Of a DNA stretch of 15,024 nucleotides, positions 1 through 8,236 are shown one piece after another (position 1 is the first letter of the stretch; each line of letters starts with the position of its first letter). Source of the stretch: Clostridia bacterium (GTDB lineage: Bacteria; Bacillota; Clostridia; Oscillospirales; CAG-382); NCBI GenBank assembly GCA_017560285.1, contig JAFYOG010000133.1, positions 1 to 15,024 of the forward strand, read 5' to 3'. Position numbers and translations under genes: made by a program. The notes below the pieces were generated by a model. The model was not told the DNA's origin and did not search any database. It saw only the letters and a list, made by a program, of their open reading frames with translations.

Positions 1-58
1 TATATAAGCGGGTTTCGCCCATATTGCATAAAAATTTCGGCAAGAAATAGAAAAGGGC

Positions 59-87
59 TTGAAAAACAGCTTGTTTAATGCTATTCT
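59..87 (+). promoter_or_regulatory. Probable sigma-A promoter of the DUF4434 gene
   Basis: TTGAAA at 59-64 and TATTCT at 82-87 are separated by 17 bases, giving 5/6 and 4/6 matches to the sigma-A consensus. It lies 35 bases before the DUF4434 start codon and is the only good promoter-like pair in the left edge region. It would drive the three rightward genes up to 3777. The call rests on consensus matching only. Confidence 0.5.
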
Positions 88-122
88 AAAAGCAAGAATG
101 ACCTATTGAAAGGAATTTTAAA

Positions 123-1088
123 ATGTTAAAGCCTATTAACGGTACCTGGTTTGAATTTCACCACCACAATATCCCCGAGGGTAAGTATTGGAACCCTATC
201 TGCCGTCATTTTTCGGACGAGCAATGGGAAACTAAGGTAGACGAGATTGCATCCCTTGGGATGAAATACATTGTTCTTTTGGCATCTGCCATTGCATACG
301 AGGATTGGAACGAAAGCTATTTCGATACCGACATTTTCCCCTTTGCAAAAATGGGCGCAAAGGACCCTATGGGTGCTTTAATGCGTGCGGCGGAAAGAAA
401 CGGCATTAAGGTTTTTGTATCCACCGGCTTTTACGGCGTTTGGACACACACCTACGAAAATATGACAAGCCCCCAAATTCAAGCCCGCGCTTTTAAGGCT
501 ATGGAACAGCTTTATGCAAAGTACGGCAAGTATGAATCATTCTATGGCTGGTATTTGCCCGATGAAACCGGCATTTACCCCTATTACGACGAAGCGTTTA
601 TTAAATACGTTAACGATTATACCGCCTTTGGTAAGGCTATTGACCCCAAGCTAAAGGTTCTTATTGCCCCCTACGGCACAAACAGCCTTAAGGCAGACGA
701 TAAATATATTGCCCAGTTGGAATCGTTAGATTGCGATATTATTGCATATCAGGACGAAATAGGCGTTCGCAAGGCACTGCCCGAGCAGACCCCTGCTTAT
801 TACGAAAGCCTTCGCAAAGCCCACGACAAAGCGGGCAGAAGCGCGCTTTGGGCAGATATGGAAGTGTTTGAATTTGAAGGCGACGTTTATAAGAGCGCCC
901 TTTACCCTGCGGCTATGGAACGCATTGAAAGACAGATTACCAGCATTTCCCCCTACGTTGACGAAATACTTATTTACCAATACACGGGTATGTTTAACAA
1001 GCCCGGCACCACCGCTTTCTGCGGCCACCCCGGTTCTGTTCAGCTTTATAACGATTATAAGGCTTGGATGGACAAGAATATAAAATGA
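123..1088 (+). CDS. DUF4434 domain TIM-barrel protein (glycosidase-like)
   Basis: A 321-residue cytosolic protein; no signal peptide or membrane segment is visible. The sequence has the look of the DUF4434 family, whose members have a glycoside-hydrolase-like TIM barrel. Supporting motifs are GTWFEF near the N-terminus (residues 7-12), GWYLPDE at 142-148 with E148 as a candidate catalytic acid, AYQDEIG at 208-214, and WADMEVFE at 243-250. Acidic residues at the ends of predicted beta strands are typical of the barrel. The substrate cannot be read from the sequence, and a carbohydrate-related role is inference from the fold. The start is supported by AAAGGA at 109-114, 8 bases before the ATG. 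Its TGA stop overlaps the next ATG (ATGA), so translation of the two genes is probably coupled. Confidence 0.8.
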   Translation: MLKPINGTWFEFHHHNIPEGKYWNPICRHFSDEQWETKVDEIASLGMKYIVLLASAIAYEDWNESYFDTDIFPFAKMGAKDPMGALMRAAERNGIKVFVSTGFYGVWTHTYENMTSPQIQARAFKAMEQLYAKYGKYESFYGWYLPDETGIYPYYDEAFIKYVNDYTAFGKAIDPKLKVLIAPYGTNSLKADDKYIAQLESLDCDIIAYQDEIGVRKALPEQTPAYYESLRKAHDKAGRSALWADMEVFEFEGDVYKSALYPAAMERIERQITSISPYVDEILIYQYTGMFNKPGTTAFCGHPGSVQLYNDYKAWMDKNIK

Positions 1089-2644
1089 TAAGAATTAATT
1101 TTGCGCGGACACCAAGGGAGGACAACACCTCCCTTTCCGATTTTATCGGCAATTTAATAGGAACCACCGATTTTAGCTTCGAAATACGCAAAAAATCACT
1201 TGACGCCCGCCGCAACAAGGCAAAGTTCGTTTATACCGTAGATATTTTTGTTAAGGGCAACGAAGAAGCAGTTGCGCAAAAATGCGGCGGCACCGTTTTG
1301 CCCCCCGAGGAGGAATATATATTCCCCGCGGCGAAGAATATGCCAAAGCACCGCCCTGTGGTTGCAGGGTTTGGCCCCGGCGGTATTTTTGCGGCGTTAA
1401 TGCTTGCGCGGCAGGGGTTAAAGCCCATTGTTTTAGAGCGCGGCAAGCGGGGCGACCAACGCAAAAAGGACGTAGATGCGTTTTTTGCAGGGGGCGAGCT
1501 TAACCCGAACTCTAATATTCAGTTTGGCGAAGGGGGCGCAGGCGCTTTTTCCGACGGCAAGCTTAACACGCTGGTTAAGGACAAGGGGTTTAGAGGTCAA
1601 TATATTTTAAAGGAGCTTGTTGCCGCAGGTGCGCCTGCCGAAACAATGTATATTGCCAAGCCCCACATAGGCACCGACCTTTTGCGGGGTGTGGTAGAGA
1701 ATATTCGCAACGAAATTATAGCCTTAGGCGGGGAAATTCTTTTTGAAACCCCGTTAACCGATATTGTTACCGACGGCGAAGGGATTTGCGCTGTTATTGC
1801 AGGCGGCAAGGAAATTAAAACCGACAGCTTGTTTTTAGCCACGGGGCAATCGGCAAAGGATATTGCAAAAATGCTTTACCACCACGGCGCAGATATAGAG
1901 AAAAAGCCATTTTCGGTTGGGTTTAGAATAGAGCACCCGCAGGAAATGATAAACGCATCGCAATACGGCGAAAACGGCGATATGCGTTTTCTTCCCCCTG
2001 CGGAATATAAGCTTTTTACCCATTGTAAAACAGGAAGAACGGTTTACAGCTTTTGTATGTGCCCCGGCGGGCACGTGGTTAACGCATCCTGCGAGGAGGG
2101 TTACCTTGTTACCAACGGTATGAGCTACCACGCCCGCGACGGAATGAACGCCAACGCGGCTATTTTGTGCGAAATATTGCCCTCCGATTTAGGTGACGAT
2201 ATTTTTGCAGGGTTCGATTACCGCGAGGATTTAGAGCAAAAGGCCTTTAACCTTGGCGGAAAGGATTTTACCGCACCCGCTATGTTTGTGGGCGAATATT
2301 TGGGCACCCACGCGCCCCTTACCAGGCATATTGCCCCCACTTACCCAAGGGGTGTTAGATATTGCGATATTTCCACACTGTTTTCAGACGAAATTAACGC
2401 ATCCTTTAAAGAGGCTTTAAAGGATTTCGGCAAAAAAATAAAAGGCTTTGACAGCGCCAACGCCATTATAACCGCGGTGGAAAGCCGAACAAGCTCGCCC
2501 ATACGCATTACCCGCGGCGACGATAGACAAAGCAACATAAAGGGTATTTACCCTATCGGCGAGGGCGCGGGCTATGCAGGCGGTATTATTTCTGCCGCTA
2601 TCGACGGCTTAAAAAGCGCCGAAAGCTATATTTTGGGATTGTAA
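1085..2644 (+). CDS. FAD-dependent dehydrogenase, COG2509 type
   Basis: A 519-residue cytosolic flavoprotein. About 85 N-terminal residues precede the Rossmann FAD-binding fold, as is usual for this family. The dinucleotide-binding motif GFGPGG is at 95-100, followed by LERGKR (117-122), where the Glu would bind the FAD ribose. A conserved Gly-rich segment, EGGAGAFSDGKLNT, is at 149-162. The C-terminal FAD-contact region contains YPIGEGAGYAGGI. Family members are uncharacterised oxidoreductases, so no substrate is assigned. The reading frame is open from an ATG at 1064, but I chose 1085 because that ATG overlaps the upstream TGA in an ATGA junction and begins the family-typical MIRIN start. 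Functional linkage to the DUF4434 protein is suggested by the overlap but not proven. Confidence 0.88.
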   Translation: MIRINFARTPREDNTSLSDFIGNLIGTTDFSFEIRKKSLDARRNKAKFVYTVDIFVKGNEEAVAQKCGGTVLPPEEEYIFPAAKNMPKHRPVVAGFGPGGIFAALMLARQGLKPIVLERGKRGDQRKKDVDAFFAGGELNPNSNIQFGEGGAGAFSDGKLNTLVKDKGFRGQYILKELVAAGAPAETMYIAKPHIGTDLLRGVVENIRNEIIALGGEILFETPLTDIVTDGEGICAVIAGGKEIKTDSLFLATGQSAKDIAKMLYHHGADIEKKPFSVGFRIEHPQEMINASQYGENGDMRFLPPAEYKLFTHCKTGRTVYSFCMCPGGHVVNASCEEGYLVTNGMSYHARDGMNANAAILCEILPSDLGDDIFAGFDYREDLEQKAFNLGGKDFTAPAMFVGEYLGTHAPLTRHIAPTYPRGVRYCDISTLFSDEINASFKEALKDFGKKIKGFDSANAIITAVESRTSSPIRITRGDDRQSNIKGIYPIGEGAGYAGGIISAAIDGLKSAESYILGL

Positions 2645-2667
2645 AAGAAATAAAAGGAGGTTTTGAA

Positions 2668-3777
2668 ATGAAAAAGACAATACTGTGCTTATTAGTTTTA
2701 ATTTGTATGATGTTTTCTGTTGCTACGGTGTGTTATGCCGACGACAACGAAGCCACCGTTAGAGTTTACGCACCAAAATCGGTTCAAGACTTTCTATACC
2801 AAGCGACGCAAAGCGAAGACTTCGACCAATATGATTTTCTTAAAAGCTTAAATTTATCGATTGTAAAGGAAACTATCACAAAGGTCTATACTTTGGATTT
2901 TCTTGAATACAGTGTAACCAATCATTTTGAATTAAAACCGTCGGTTGTTTCAAATAGAGCAAGCGAAGAAGAACAGCGCGAAGGCAACGAATATATCGCT
3001 AAATTGGTTACCGCCGACGGTGAACACGCAGGAAATATATTTCTTCACAAAATAGGGAACGTGGTTTCCGGCGATATTGATCCTGCACCGATTTTGCAAG
3101 AACACTTTTCCGATACACGATTTAGGCAATCCTGCAGTTATGCGGATCACGCCGAAAGAATAAAGCAAATTCTCGGCACAGAGGAATTTGTTTCTGCCGC
3201 CGACGTTGCTTTTATCCGACAGAGTAATATTGGGTTGTGCTTTTTAATTAACCATCAAGGCAAGCAAGTTGCGATACCCATAGGTTATTATAATCCCGCA
3301 TTAGAAACCGAAACAGATTATATTTACAGCAACGAAAAATTAAAAGAAATTTCCGATTGGTGGGTATTGGAAGATAAAGCATATTGGGAAATAAAAGCCG
3401 AATACGAAAAAGAATACCCTGACTTTCCGTTTTTTATAGCGGGCGATAACTGTTGCGGTATTCCATGCCCCCGACCCATAATCGCAGGTTGCAGTACGGT
3501 TAATAATATTCAAAATATCTATGAATATTTAAACGAAGAAGTGAACAGCGACGAACCCATTTTTAAAGGCGATTCTTCCCCATCTGAAACCACAGATAAC
3601 GAAAGCAAAGACGTTACAGAAAACAGTAAGGACCCGAATACCGATGTATCCACTGCAACGGGCGACGAAACCGACAAAAACGGTAACGCTCTTTATCTTG
3701 TAGGCATTATCGGCTTGGCTTTAATTATCGGTTCGGCAGTAACAGTTGCAATATTCAAGCGGAAAAAGAAAACATAG
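2668..3777 (+). CDS. Exported protein with C-terminal membrane anchor, unrecognised
   Basis: A 369-residue protein I do not recognise. Residues 1-24 form a signal peptide (KK, then a long hydrophobic run, with likely cleavage after CYA at 22-24). The globular part spans about 25-295 and has a Cys cluster, C262, C263, C267 and C275, which could form disulfides outside the cell. Residues 300-338 are a low-complexity Ser/Thr/Asp/Glu/Lys linker. The end is STATGD (328-333), a hydrophobic segment at 341-363 and a KRKKK tail. This is either a type I membrane anchor or a degenerate sortase signal lacking the usual Pro. The start is fixed by AAGGAGG at 2654-2660. No terminator is seen in the 23-base gap from the upstream flavoprotein gene, so co-transcription is likely. 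Its codons look more AT-rich than those of its neighbours, by eye. Confidence 0.75.
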   Translation: MKKTILCLLVLICMMFSVATVCYADDNEATVRVYAPKSVQDFLYQATQSEDFDQYDFLKSLNLSIVKETITKVYTLDFLEYSVTNHFELKPSVVSNRASEEEQREGNEYIAKLVTADGEHAGNIFLHKIGNVVSGDIDPAPILQEHFSDTRFRQSCSYADHAERIKQILGTEEFVSAADVAFIRQSNIGLCFLINHQGKQVAIPIGYYNPALETETDYIYSNEKLKEISDWWVLEDKAYWEIKAEYEKEYPDFPFFIAGDNCCGIPCPRPIIAGCSTVNNIQNIYEYLNEEVNSDEPIFKGDSSPSETTDNESKDVTENSKDPNTDVSTATGDETDKNGNALYLVGIIGLALIIGSAVTVAIFKRKKKT

Positions 3778-3786
3778 AGCAACAAC

Positions 3787-3825
3787 AAACGGCAGGGTTT
3801 ATTCCCTGCCGTTTATGTTTTTATT
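3787..3825. terminator. Intrinsic terminator between converging genes
   Basis: A perfect 11-bp stem, 3787-3797 paired with 3804-3814 (AAACGGCAGGG and its complement), has a 6-base loop. On the plus strand it is followed by ATGTTTTTATTT, a good U-tract that runs into the last codons of the converging YitT-family gene. On the minus strand the tail is GTTTGTTGTTG, a weaker U-tract. It ends the rightward cluster and may also end the nine-gene leftward operon. Confidence 0.85.
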
Positions 3826-4681
3826 TATCTGCGTTAGAGCTGAACACGTTGGCGACCTCGGTTATGGATATGTAGGCGCGGGGGTCGATTTCGTGGACAA
3901 TGCGCTTCATTTTGCCAACCTGAAAACGGTTTACTATAAAGTAAATACAGGTGGTTTCGGCATTGGAATAGAACCCTTTTGCCTTCATTAAGGTCATACC
4001 GCTTTCGAAGGTATCCGAAAGCGCCTTGCCAACCTCGTTAGGCTTTGAGGTAATAATCATTGCGGATTTTGACCTATCGAAGCCCTCTACCATATAGTCG
4101 ATAGTTTTTAGCGCCGCCGCGTAGGAAACGATAGAATAAAGCGGTAATATCCAGCTGTTTGTAACTATACCCGCCGCAATATAAAGGATAACGTTATAAA
4201 CCATAACGAAGGTGCCCACGGTTATGCCTATGCGCTTGGCAAAAATAACCGCCAAAACCTCTACACCGTCCATTGCGCCGCCAAAGCGGATAGCAAGACC
4301 GCTGCCTGCCCCCGAGATTATGCCACCGAATATGGCGCACAAAATAAGCTCGTTCCCCGCAAAGGGCGAAGCCGTTGTAACGTCAACGGGCAATATATCG
4401 GTTATTATCCAAGCAAAAAGCGAATACATTGCAACGGTATAAATAGCGTAAACCGTAAATTCCGCCCCCTGCTTTTTTAAGCCGTACAGAAACAGCGGCA
4501 CGTTTAAAATAAGCAGGAACACCGACAAAGACAAGGGGGTTACCTGCCCCAAAAGCATAGAGGTACCCGAAATTGCACTGTCGTAAAGCGAAACGGGGCT
4601 TAAAAACATAACCACGCCGAATGCGTTTATTGCGCCCGCTATAGTTAACAGCAAAAAGTTTTTTAGTTTAAGTTTTTTCAT
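3821..4681 (-). CDS. YitT family membrane protein (DUF161/DUF2179)
   Basis: A 286-residue integral membrane protein. About five hydrophobic segments lie in residues 8-195, with the conserved motif RFGGAMDGVEVLA at 132-144. A cytosolic DUF2179 domain occupies about 203-280 and contains the typical GMTLMKAKGFYSN segment and the ending ISITEVANVF. This domain order defines the YitT family; its transport substrate is not known. The frame is open upstream to 4729, but I place the start at 4681: its ATG shares one base with the rnhA stop (TAATG), GGAG lies 5 bases upstream, and MKKLKLKNF is a normal start for the family. It is the last gene of the leftward operon and ends against the convergent hairpin. 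Confidence 0.9.
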   Translation of the reverse strand: MKKLKLKNFLLLTIAGAINAFGVVMFLSPVSLYDSAISGTSMLLGQVTPLSLSVFLLILNVPLFLYGLKKQGAEFTVYAIYTVAMYSLFAWIITDILPVDVTTASPFAGNELILCAIFGGIISGAGSGLAIRFGGAMDGVEVLAVIFAKRIGITVGTFVMVYNVILYIAAGIVTNSWILPLYSIVSYAAALKTIDYMVEGFDRSKSAMIITSKPNEVGKALSDTFESGMTLMKAKGFYSNAETTCIYFIVNRFQVGKMKRIVHEIDPRAYISITEVANVFSSNADK

Positions 4682-5127
4682 TATAGCTCCAACAATTTCT
4701 CGGCATAGCCGCTTGCAAGGGCATCGCAACGCTCGTTATAGGCGTGGCCGTCGTGGCCGCGAACCCATATAAACTCTACGGTGTGGGTATCTAAAAGCGC
4801 CACAAGCTCTTTCCACAAATCGTCGTTAAGAACCTTAGATTTATCTGCCTTCTTCCAGCCCTTTGCCTGCCAGCTTTCAAGCCAACCCTTATTTATGGCG
4901 TTTACAAGATATTGGGAATCGCTATACAGGGTTACGCTGCAGGGCTCTTTAAGGGCTTTTAAGCCCTCGATTGCCGCAATAAGCTCCATACGGTTGTTGG
5001 TGGTGGATTTATCGCCGCCGAAAAGCTCTTTTTCTCTGCCCTCGTATTCCAAAATAGCCGCCCAGCCGCCTGCGCCGGGGTTACCCTTGCAGGCACCGTC
5101 GGTGTATAAATTAATCTTCTTCATCAT
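4681..5127 (-). CDS. rnhA: Ribonuclease HI
   Basis: A 148-residue RNase HI that cuts the RNA strand of RNA:DNA hybrids, removing R-loops and contributing to primer removal. All catalytic carboxylates are present: D10 in YTDGACKGNPG, E48 in NNRMEL, D70 in YSDSQY and D135 in ERCDALA. The His of the flexible loop, H125 in VRGHDGH, is also present. The basic protrusion, GWLESWQAKGWKKADKS, is complete. Length is standard for bacterial RNase HI. Two ATGs are adjacent (5127 and 5124); the first forms an ATGA overlap with the stop of the upstream ATPase gene and the second a TGATG overlap, so either fits translational coupling. It sits next to two primosome genes, which suits a replication role. Confidence 0.96.
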   Translation of the reverse strand: MMKKINLYTDGACKGNPGAGGWAAILEYEGREKELFGGDKSTTNNRMELIAAIEGLKALKEPCSVTLYSDSQYLVNAINKGWLESWQAKGWKKADKSKVLNDDLWKELVALLDTHTVEFIWVRGHDGHAYNERCDALASGYAEKLLEL

Positions 5128-6047
5128 TTATTTATCTTCTGCATTCTTATATCCTTGCCCACAAACTGCAAAACCCTAAATTCGCCAAGCAAACGGGAAA
5201 TTAAACGCTCGCCGTAGGTTTTTTTAATCTTATCGGGGGTAAGGTTAGTGTTTATTATGGTTGCTTTACCGTTAACTATGCGGTTATCTATAAGGCTTGC
5301 GGTGGAAGCCACGCTGTATTGGGTTATGCATTCTGCCCCTAAATCGTCGATAACAAGCAGGGCGCATTTTTCGTATTTTTCCTTTTCGGCAATATCCATA
5401 CGGTTAAAGCGAACCGCATCGCAGGTATCGAAAATCTGCTGGGCAGATTCGTAAACAACCGAATATCCCCGTGTGGCAACGGCGTTGGCGATTGCGGCGG
5501 AAAGGTGGGTTTTGCCCAAGCCGGTGCCGCCTATAAACAGCAAGCCCGCCGAGGAATCGTTGGGGAAGCTTTCGGCATAGCGCTTACAGCCCCTTAAAAT
5601 GCCCTCCATTTGGGTTCTGCCATTTTCCTCGGGATAATATGATAGGGAAAAATTATCGAAGCTTTTATCTATTAACCCCTTTGCAAGACTGCTTTGGGTA
5701 TAGCGGCTGTTTGCCACCATATTTTTTATGCATTGGCAAACCTTTAAGCCGTCGGTATAGCCGCTGTCGTCGCATTCCTTACATTGGAACAGGGGGGTAT
5801 CGTAATTAGGCTCTAAGCCCAAAAGCTTTATTAAATCGGCACGGCGAGCGTTAAGCTGTTCTGCTTCTGCCGCCAAGGATTCTTTGCTTTCGCCGCCGAA
5901 CAACCTAAAGGGCAACGCCTCTAACTGCTTATCGATAACCCTTATTGCAGGCATTTTTTTGTAAAGCTCATCGCGCTTTTGCTTTGCCGCATCTAAGGCT
6001 TCCATACGGGCTTCTTCTTTTATTGTTAAGGCTTCGCTTACTGTCAT
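5124..6047 (-). CDS. DnaC/DnaI-like helicase-loader ATPase
   Basis: A 307-residue AAA+ ATPase of the DnaC/DnaI/IstB group. In Bacillota such proteins load the replicative helicase. Residues 1-75 are charged and probably helical. C89, C92, C104 and C106 form a likely zinc site, as in DnaI-type loaders. The AAA+ core follows: Walker A GGTGLGKT at 173-180, Walker B LLVIDD at 230-235, a sensor-1 Asn in INTNL (265-269), and candidate Arg-finger residues in RLISRLL (281-287). AGAGG precedes the ATG. It lies 11 bases after the DnaD-domain gene and overlaps rnhA by 4 bases. IstB proteins of transposons are related, but the zinc site, the DnaD neighbour and the absence of a transposase favour the chromosomal loader. 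Confidence 0.9.
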   Translation of the reverse strand: MTVSEALTIKEEARMEALDAAKQKRDELYKKMPAIRVIDKQLEALPFRLFGGESKESLAAEAEQLNARRADLIKLLGLEPNYDTPLFQCKECDDSGYTDGLKVCQCIKNMVANSRYTQSSLAKGLIDKSFDNFSLSYYPEENGRTQMEGILRGCKRYAESFPNDSSAGLLFIGGTGLGKTHLSAAIANAVATRGYSVVYESAQQIFDTCDAVRFNRMDIAEKEKYEKCALLVIDDLGAECITQYSVASTASLIDNRIVNGKATIINTNLTPDKIKKTYGERLISRLLGEFRVLQFVGKDIRMQKINK

Positions 6048-6058
6048 TTTAAACCTCT

Positions 6059-6952
6059 TTAATCCTCGAAACCGCGTTTTAATGCGGCGGTAATAAATTC
6101 GTCGCCCTCGAAGCTGTGTTCCACACCCGATTGACGGCTTGCCTCGCCGTTATTAACGTCCTCTACGGTTTGGAACCCGCTTTCGTTCCAACGGCGTAAA
6201 ATAGAATTCATATAGGTGGTGGAAAACTTACCCGTGTTGTCAACGGTTATTTCGTAGGCATGCTTAACTATATCGAAATCGAAGCCCCAATCGCCGAACC
6301 AGCAATCGAAAAGCTTTTTCTCTTTTGAGGTAAGGGCTCTGTCCCCTGCGCCGATAAGCTTGCGAAGCTTGCCGATTTGGCTGTTAATTTCCTTACGGCG
6401 AACAAAGTAAGCCTCTAATTTATCGTAGCTGTCGATGCCGTCCTCGTAAAGGGCAAGGGTTTTTTTGTATATGTACTGCATATTTGCCTTTTCGTTGGCG
6501 CAGCAATCGGTTATAACACCGCAAATTACGGGGGCGGGAATACCCGCGAAATCGTAAAGATACAAAAGTGCGCTTAAATCGTTTTTGGTAAGGTTTACCT
6601 TTTGCAAGGATTGCTCGGCTATGCCCTTTATCATAACGAATTCGTTCTTTTCTGCCAAGGCGTTGTTAATATCCTCGCTGGTATAGTTGCGGTAAGCGCT
6701 TGTATCGGCGGTGGTCTTTTTGGGCTTGGGCTCTGCATCGGCAAAAACACCTGCGCCACGCCAAAAGGCCACCGCTTTTTCTGCATTTGCCAAGGTTATT
6801 TCCAAATCCCGTGCCGCAACGGCAATTTCGGCTTCGGGGTTGGCAAAGAAATATATTAATATTTTAAGCTCGTCGGCGGTGGCGTTTTTAATACCCTGCA
6901 AAACGTCGGCAGGGAGCAATATTACGCTGTCCTTTGGTGTTTTAATAGCCAT
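6059..6952 (-). CDS. DnaD domain protein (primosome)
   Basis: A 297-residue protein of the DnaD/DnaB_2 family, whose members act in replication initiation and restart with the helicase loader. Residues 8-75 look like the N-terminal winged-helix region. Two DnaD-type helical domains follow, at about 88-185 and 205-265. The second ends in the hallmark YMNSILRRWNESGF at 247-260, matching the family's Y-x(3)-IL-x(2)-W-x(3)-G pattern. The tail is short and acidic. AAAGGA supports the start. The gene directly precedes the helicase-loader ATPase with an 11-base gap, the pairing expected for the Gram-positive primosome. I give no gene symbol because Bacillota have both DnaD and DnaB proteins of this fold. 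Confidence 0.87.
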   Translation of the reverse strand: MAIKTPKDSVILLPADVLQGIKNATADELKILIYFFANPEAEIAVAARDLEITLANAEKAVAFWRGAGVFADAEPKPKKTTADTSAYRNYTSEDINNALAEKNEFVMIKGIAEQSLQKVNLTKNDLSALLYLYDFAGIPAPVICGVITDCCANEKANMQYIYKKTLALYEDGIDSYDKLEAYFVRRKEINSQIGKLRKLIGAGDRALTSKEKKLFDCWFGDWGFDFDIVKHAYEITVDNTGKFSTTYMNSILRRWNESGFQTVEDVNNGEASRQSGVEHSFEGDEFITAALKRGFED

Positions 6953-6963
6953 ATTTTTATCCT

Positions 6964-7416
6964 TTACGACCTAAGTATACTTTTATCGGGGGATACGGAA
7001 AAGGTTATGCGGTTTTTTTCGGCAAGGTTGCCCACAACCTCTATGGTAAAGGCGATATCTAATTTGCCGCCCTCCATAGAAATAGTGTTTTCCAACCGCT
7101 TTGTGCGAACCCGCATTTGCACGGGGAAAAGCTCGGTGTTGCAAATGCAGGTATGGGTAGAATTTGGCGCAAATACCATATGGGAATTTATGCCCCCAAT
7201 GCGGTTTATGCTAACGGTTTCGTCGTTGAAGGTATCGATAAGGGTTTTTATATCCCCTGCTTCGGAAAACTCTATTCTGTAACCGTCTTTTTTCTTTTTT
7301 AAGGTGCCCGCCACGTTGAAATCGTCGGTTTCGGGGTGGTCGGCGGTTTCGCCGCGGCGCACTATATCGCAATAAATACGCTCGCTTCGAATGTGAATAT
7401 CTATGGGAATTTTCAT
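6964..7416 (-). CDS. DUF1934 domain protein (YwiB-like)
   Basis: A 150-residue small cytosolic protein with alternating beta-strand-like segments, consistent with the DUF1934 (YwiB) family of calycin-like barrels. Recognisable parts are the start MKIPIDIHIRSER, a central INRIGGINSHMVFAP (about residues 71-85), a Cys/Thr-rich strand, and a C-terminal amphipathic run ending FSVSPDKSILRS. No catalytic residues are known for this family, so no reaction is proposed. AAAGGA lies before the ATG. It sits 10 bases after murI and 11 before the DnaD-domain gene, inside the operon. Its role there cannot be inferred beyond co-expression. Confidence 0.75.
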   Translation of the reverse strand: MKIPIDIHIRSERIYCDIVRRGETADHPETDDFNVAGTLKKKKDGYRIEFSEAGDIKTLIDTFNDETVSINRIGGINSHMVFAPNSTHTCICNTELFPVQMRVRTKRLENTISMEGGKLDIAFTIEVVGNLAEKNRITFSVSPDKSILRS

Positions 7417-7426
7417 TTTTTGTCCT

Positions 7427-8236
7427 TTAATATTTTTCTATATCTATATGCTGTGCGGTGTTGCAGCTTTCGCCCTTTAAAAACAGCTTTGCGTTGCTTA
7501 CAAAGGCTTCTGCCCCGCCGCTGGTGTAAAATTCGGTTTTACCCCCTGCGGTGTTAAGCAAGCCCTTTTGGGTTAATATCGCCTTTAATTCCTCTGCGGC
7601 GCAAACACCCGAGCTTATAAGCTGTGTGTTGGGCAGGTATTTTTTTATAACCTCTGAAAGCAAGGGATAATGGGTACAGCCCAAAATCGCCGCATCGGGG
7701 TTTTGTGCGCCCACGGGAGAAATATATTCCGAAACAACGGCGTTGGTGGCAATATCTTCGGCGGTGGGGTGCCAGTTTTCTACCAAGGGCACAAACATAG
7801 GGCAGGCGCGGTTAATAACACTTTCTACACCCATATTACGCAATGCGGTTTCGTAAGCGCCGCTTTCTATAGTGGCGTTGGTACCAAGCACGGCAACGCT
7901 GTTTTTGCCTTGCTTTGCTACGGCGGCAGCCGCCCTTGCGGCGGCGTTAATTACCCCCACCACGGGGATATCTGCCAAGGCGGCAACCTCGTTTAGGCAA
8001 TTAGAGCTTACGGTACCGCAGGCAATAAGGATAGCCTTTACACCCTTGGAAAGCAGAAACTTTGTATCCTGCAATGCAAATTTAAGTATAATTTCGGGGG
8101 ATTTTGTGCCGTAAGGAATGCGGGCGTTATCGCCGAAATATATAATATCTTCGTTAGGCAGAATACTGCGCAAATGACCTGTGGCGGTAAGACCGCCCAA
8201 GCCGGAATCGAATACACCGATAGGCAGTTTGTTCAT
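7427..8236 (-). CDS. murI: Glutamate racemase
   Basis: A 269-residue cofactor-independent racemase making D-glutamate for peptidoglycan from L-glutamate. Visible motifs are VFDSGLGGLT (8-17, D10 substrate-site Asp), YFGDNARIPYG (33-43), the first catalytic Cys C73 in ACGTVSSN, and the second catalytic Cys and His in LGCTHYPLL (C187, H189). Most racemases have ACNTAS at the first site, so the Asn next to the nucleophile is Gly here. Both acid/base cysteines remain, so activity is still expected. The frame is open upstream to 8302, but the start is set at 8236 by the TAATG overlap with ddl, AGGAG 7 bases upstream and the typical MNKLPIGVFDSG beginning. Coupling to ddl places two D-amino-acid steps of wall synthesis together. 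Confidence 0.93.
   Translation of the reverse strand: MNKLPIGVFDSGLGGLTATGHLRSILPNEDIIYFGDNARIPYGTKSPEIILKFALQDTKFLLSKGVKAILIACGTVSSNCLNEVAALADIPVVGVINAAARAAAAVAKQGKNSVAVLGTNATIESGAYETALRNMGVESVINRACPMFVPLVENWHPTAEDIATNAVVSEYISPVGAQNPDAAILGCTHYPLLSEVIKKYLPNTQLISSGVCAAEELKAILTQKGLLNTAGGKTEFYTSGGAEAFVSNAKLFLKGESCNTAQHIDIEKY

Noticed and set aside
10..21. Short GGG/CCC inverted repeat at the left edge as a terminator of an upstream gene
   Set aside because: The stem is only 3 bp and lacks a T-tract on either strand; too weak to call.
5124..6047. IstB-type ATPase as part of an IS21-like insertion sequence
   Set aside because: No transposase, inverted repeats or target duplication; the zinc-site Cys, the DnaD-domain neighbour and the operon position point to a chromosomal helicase loader.
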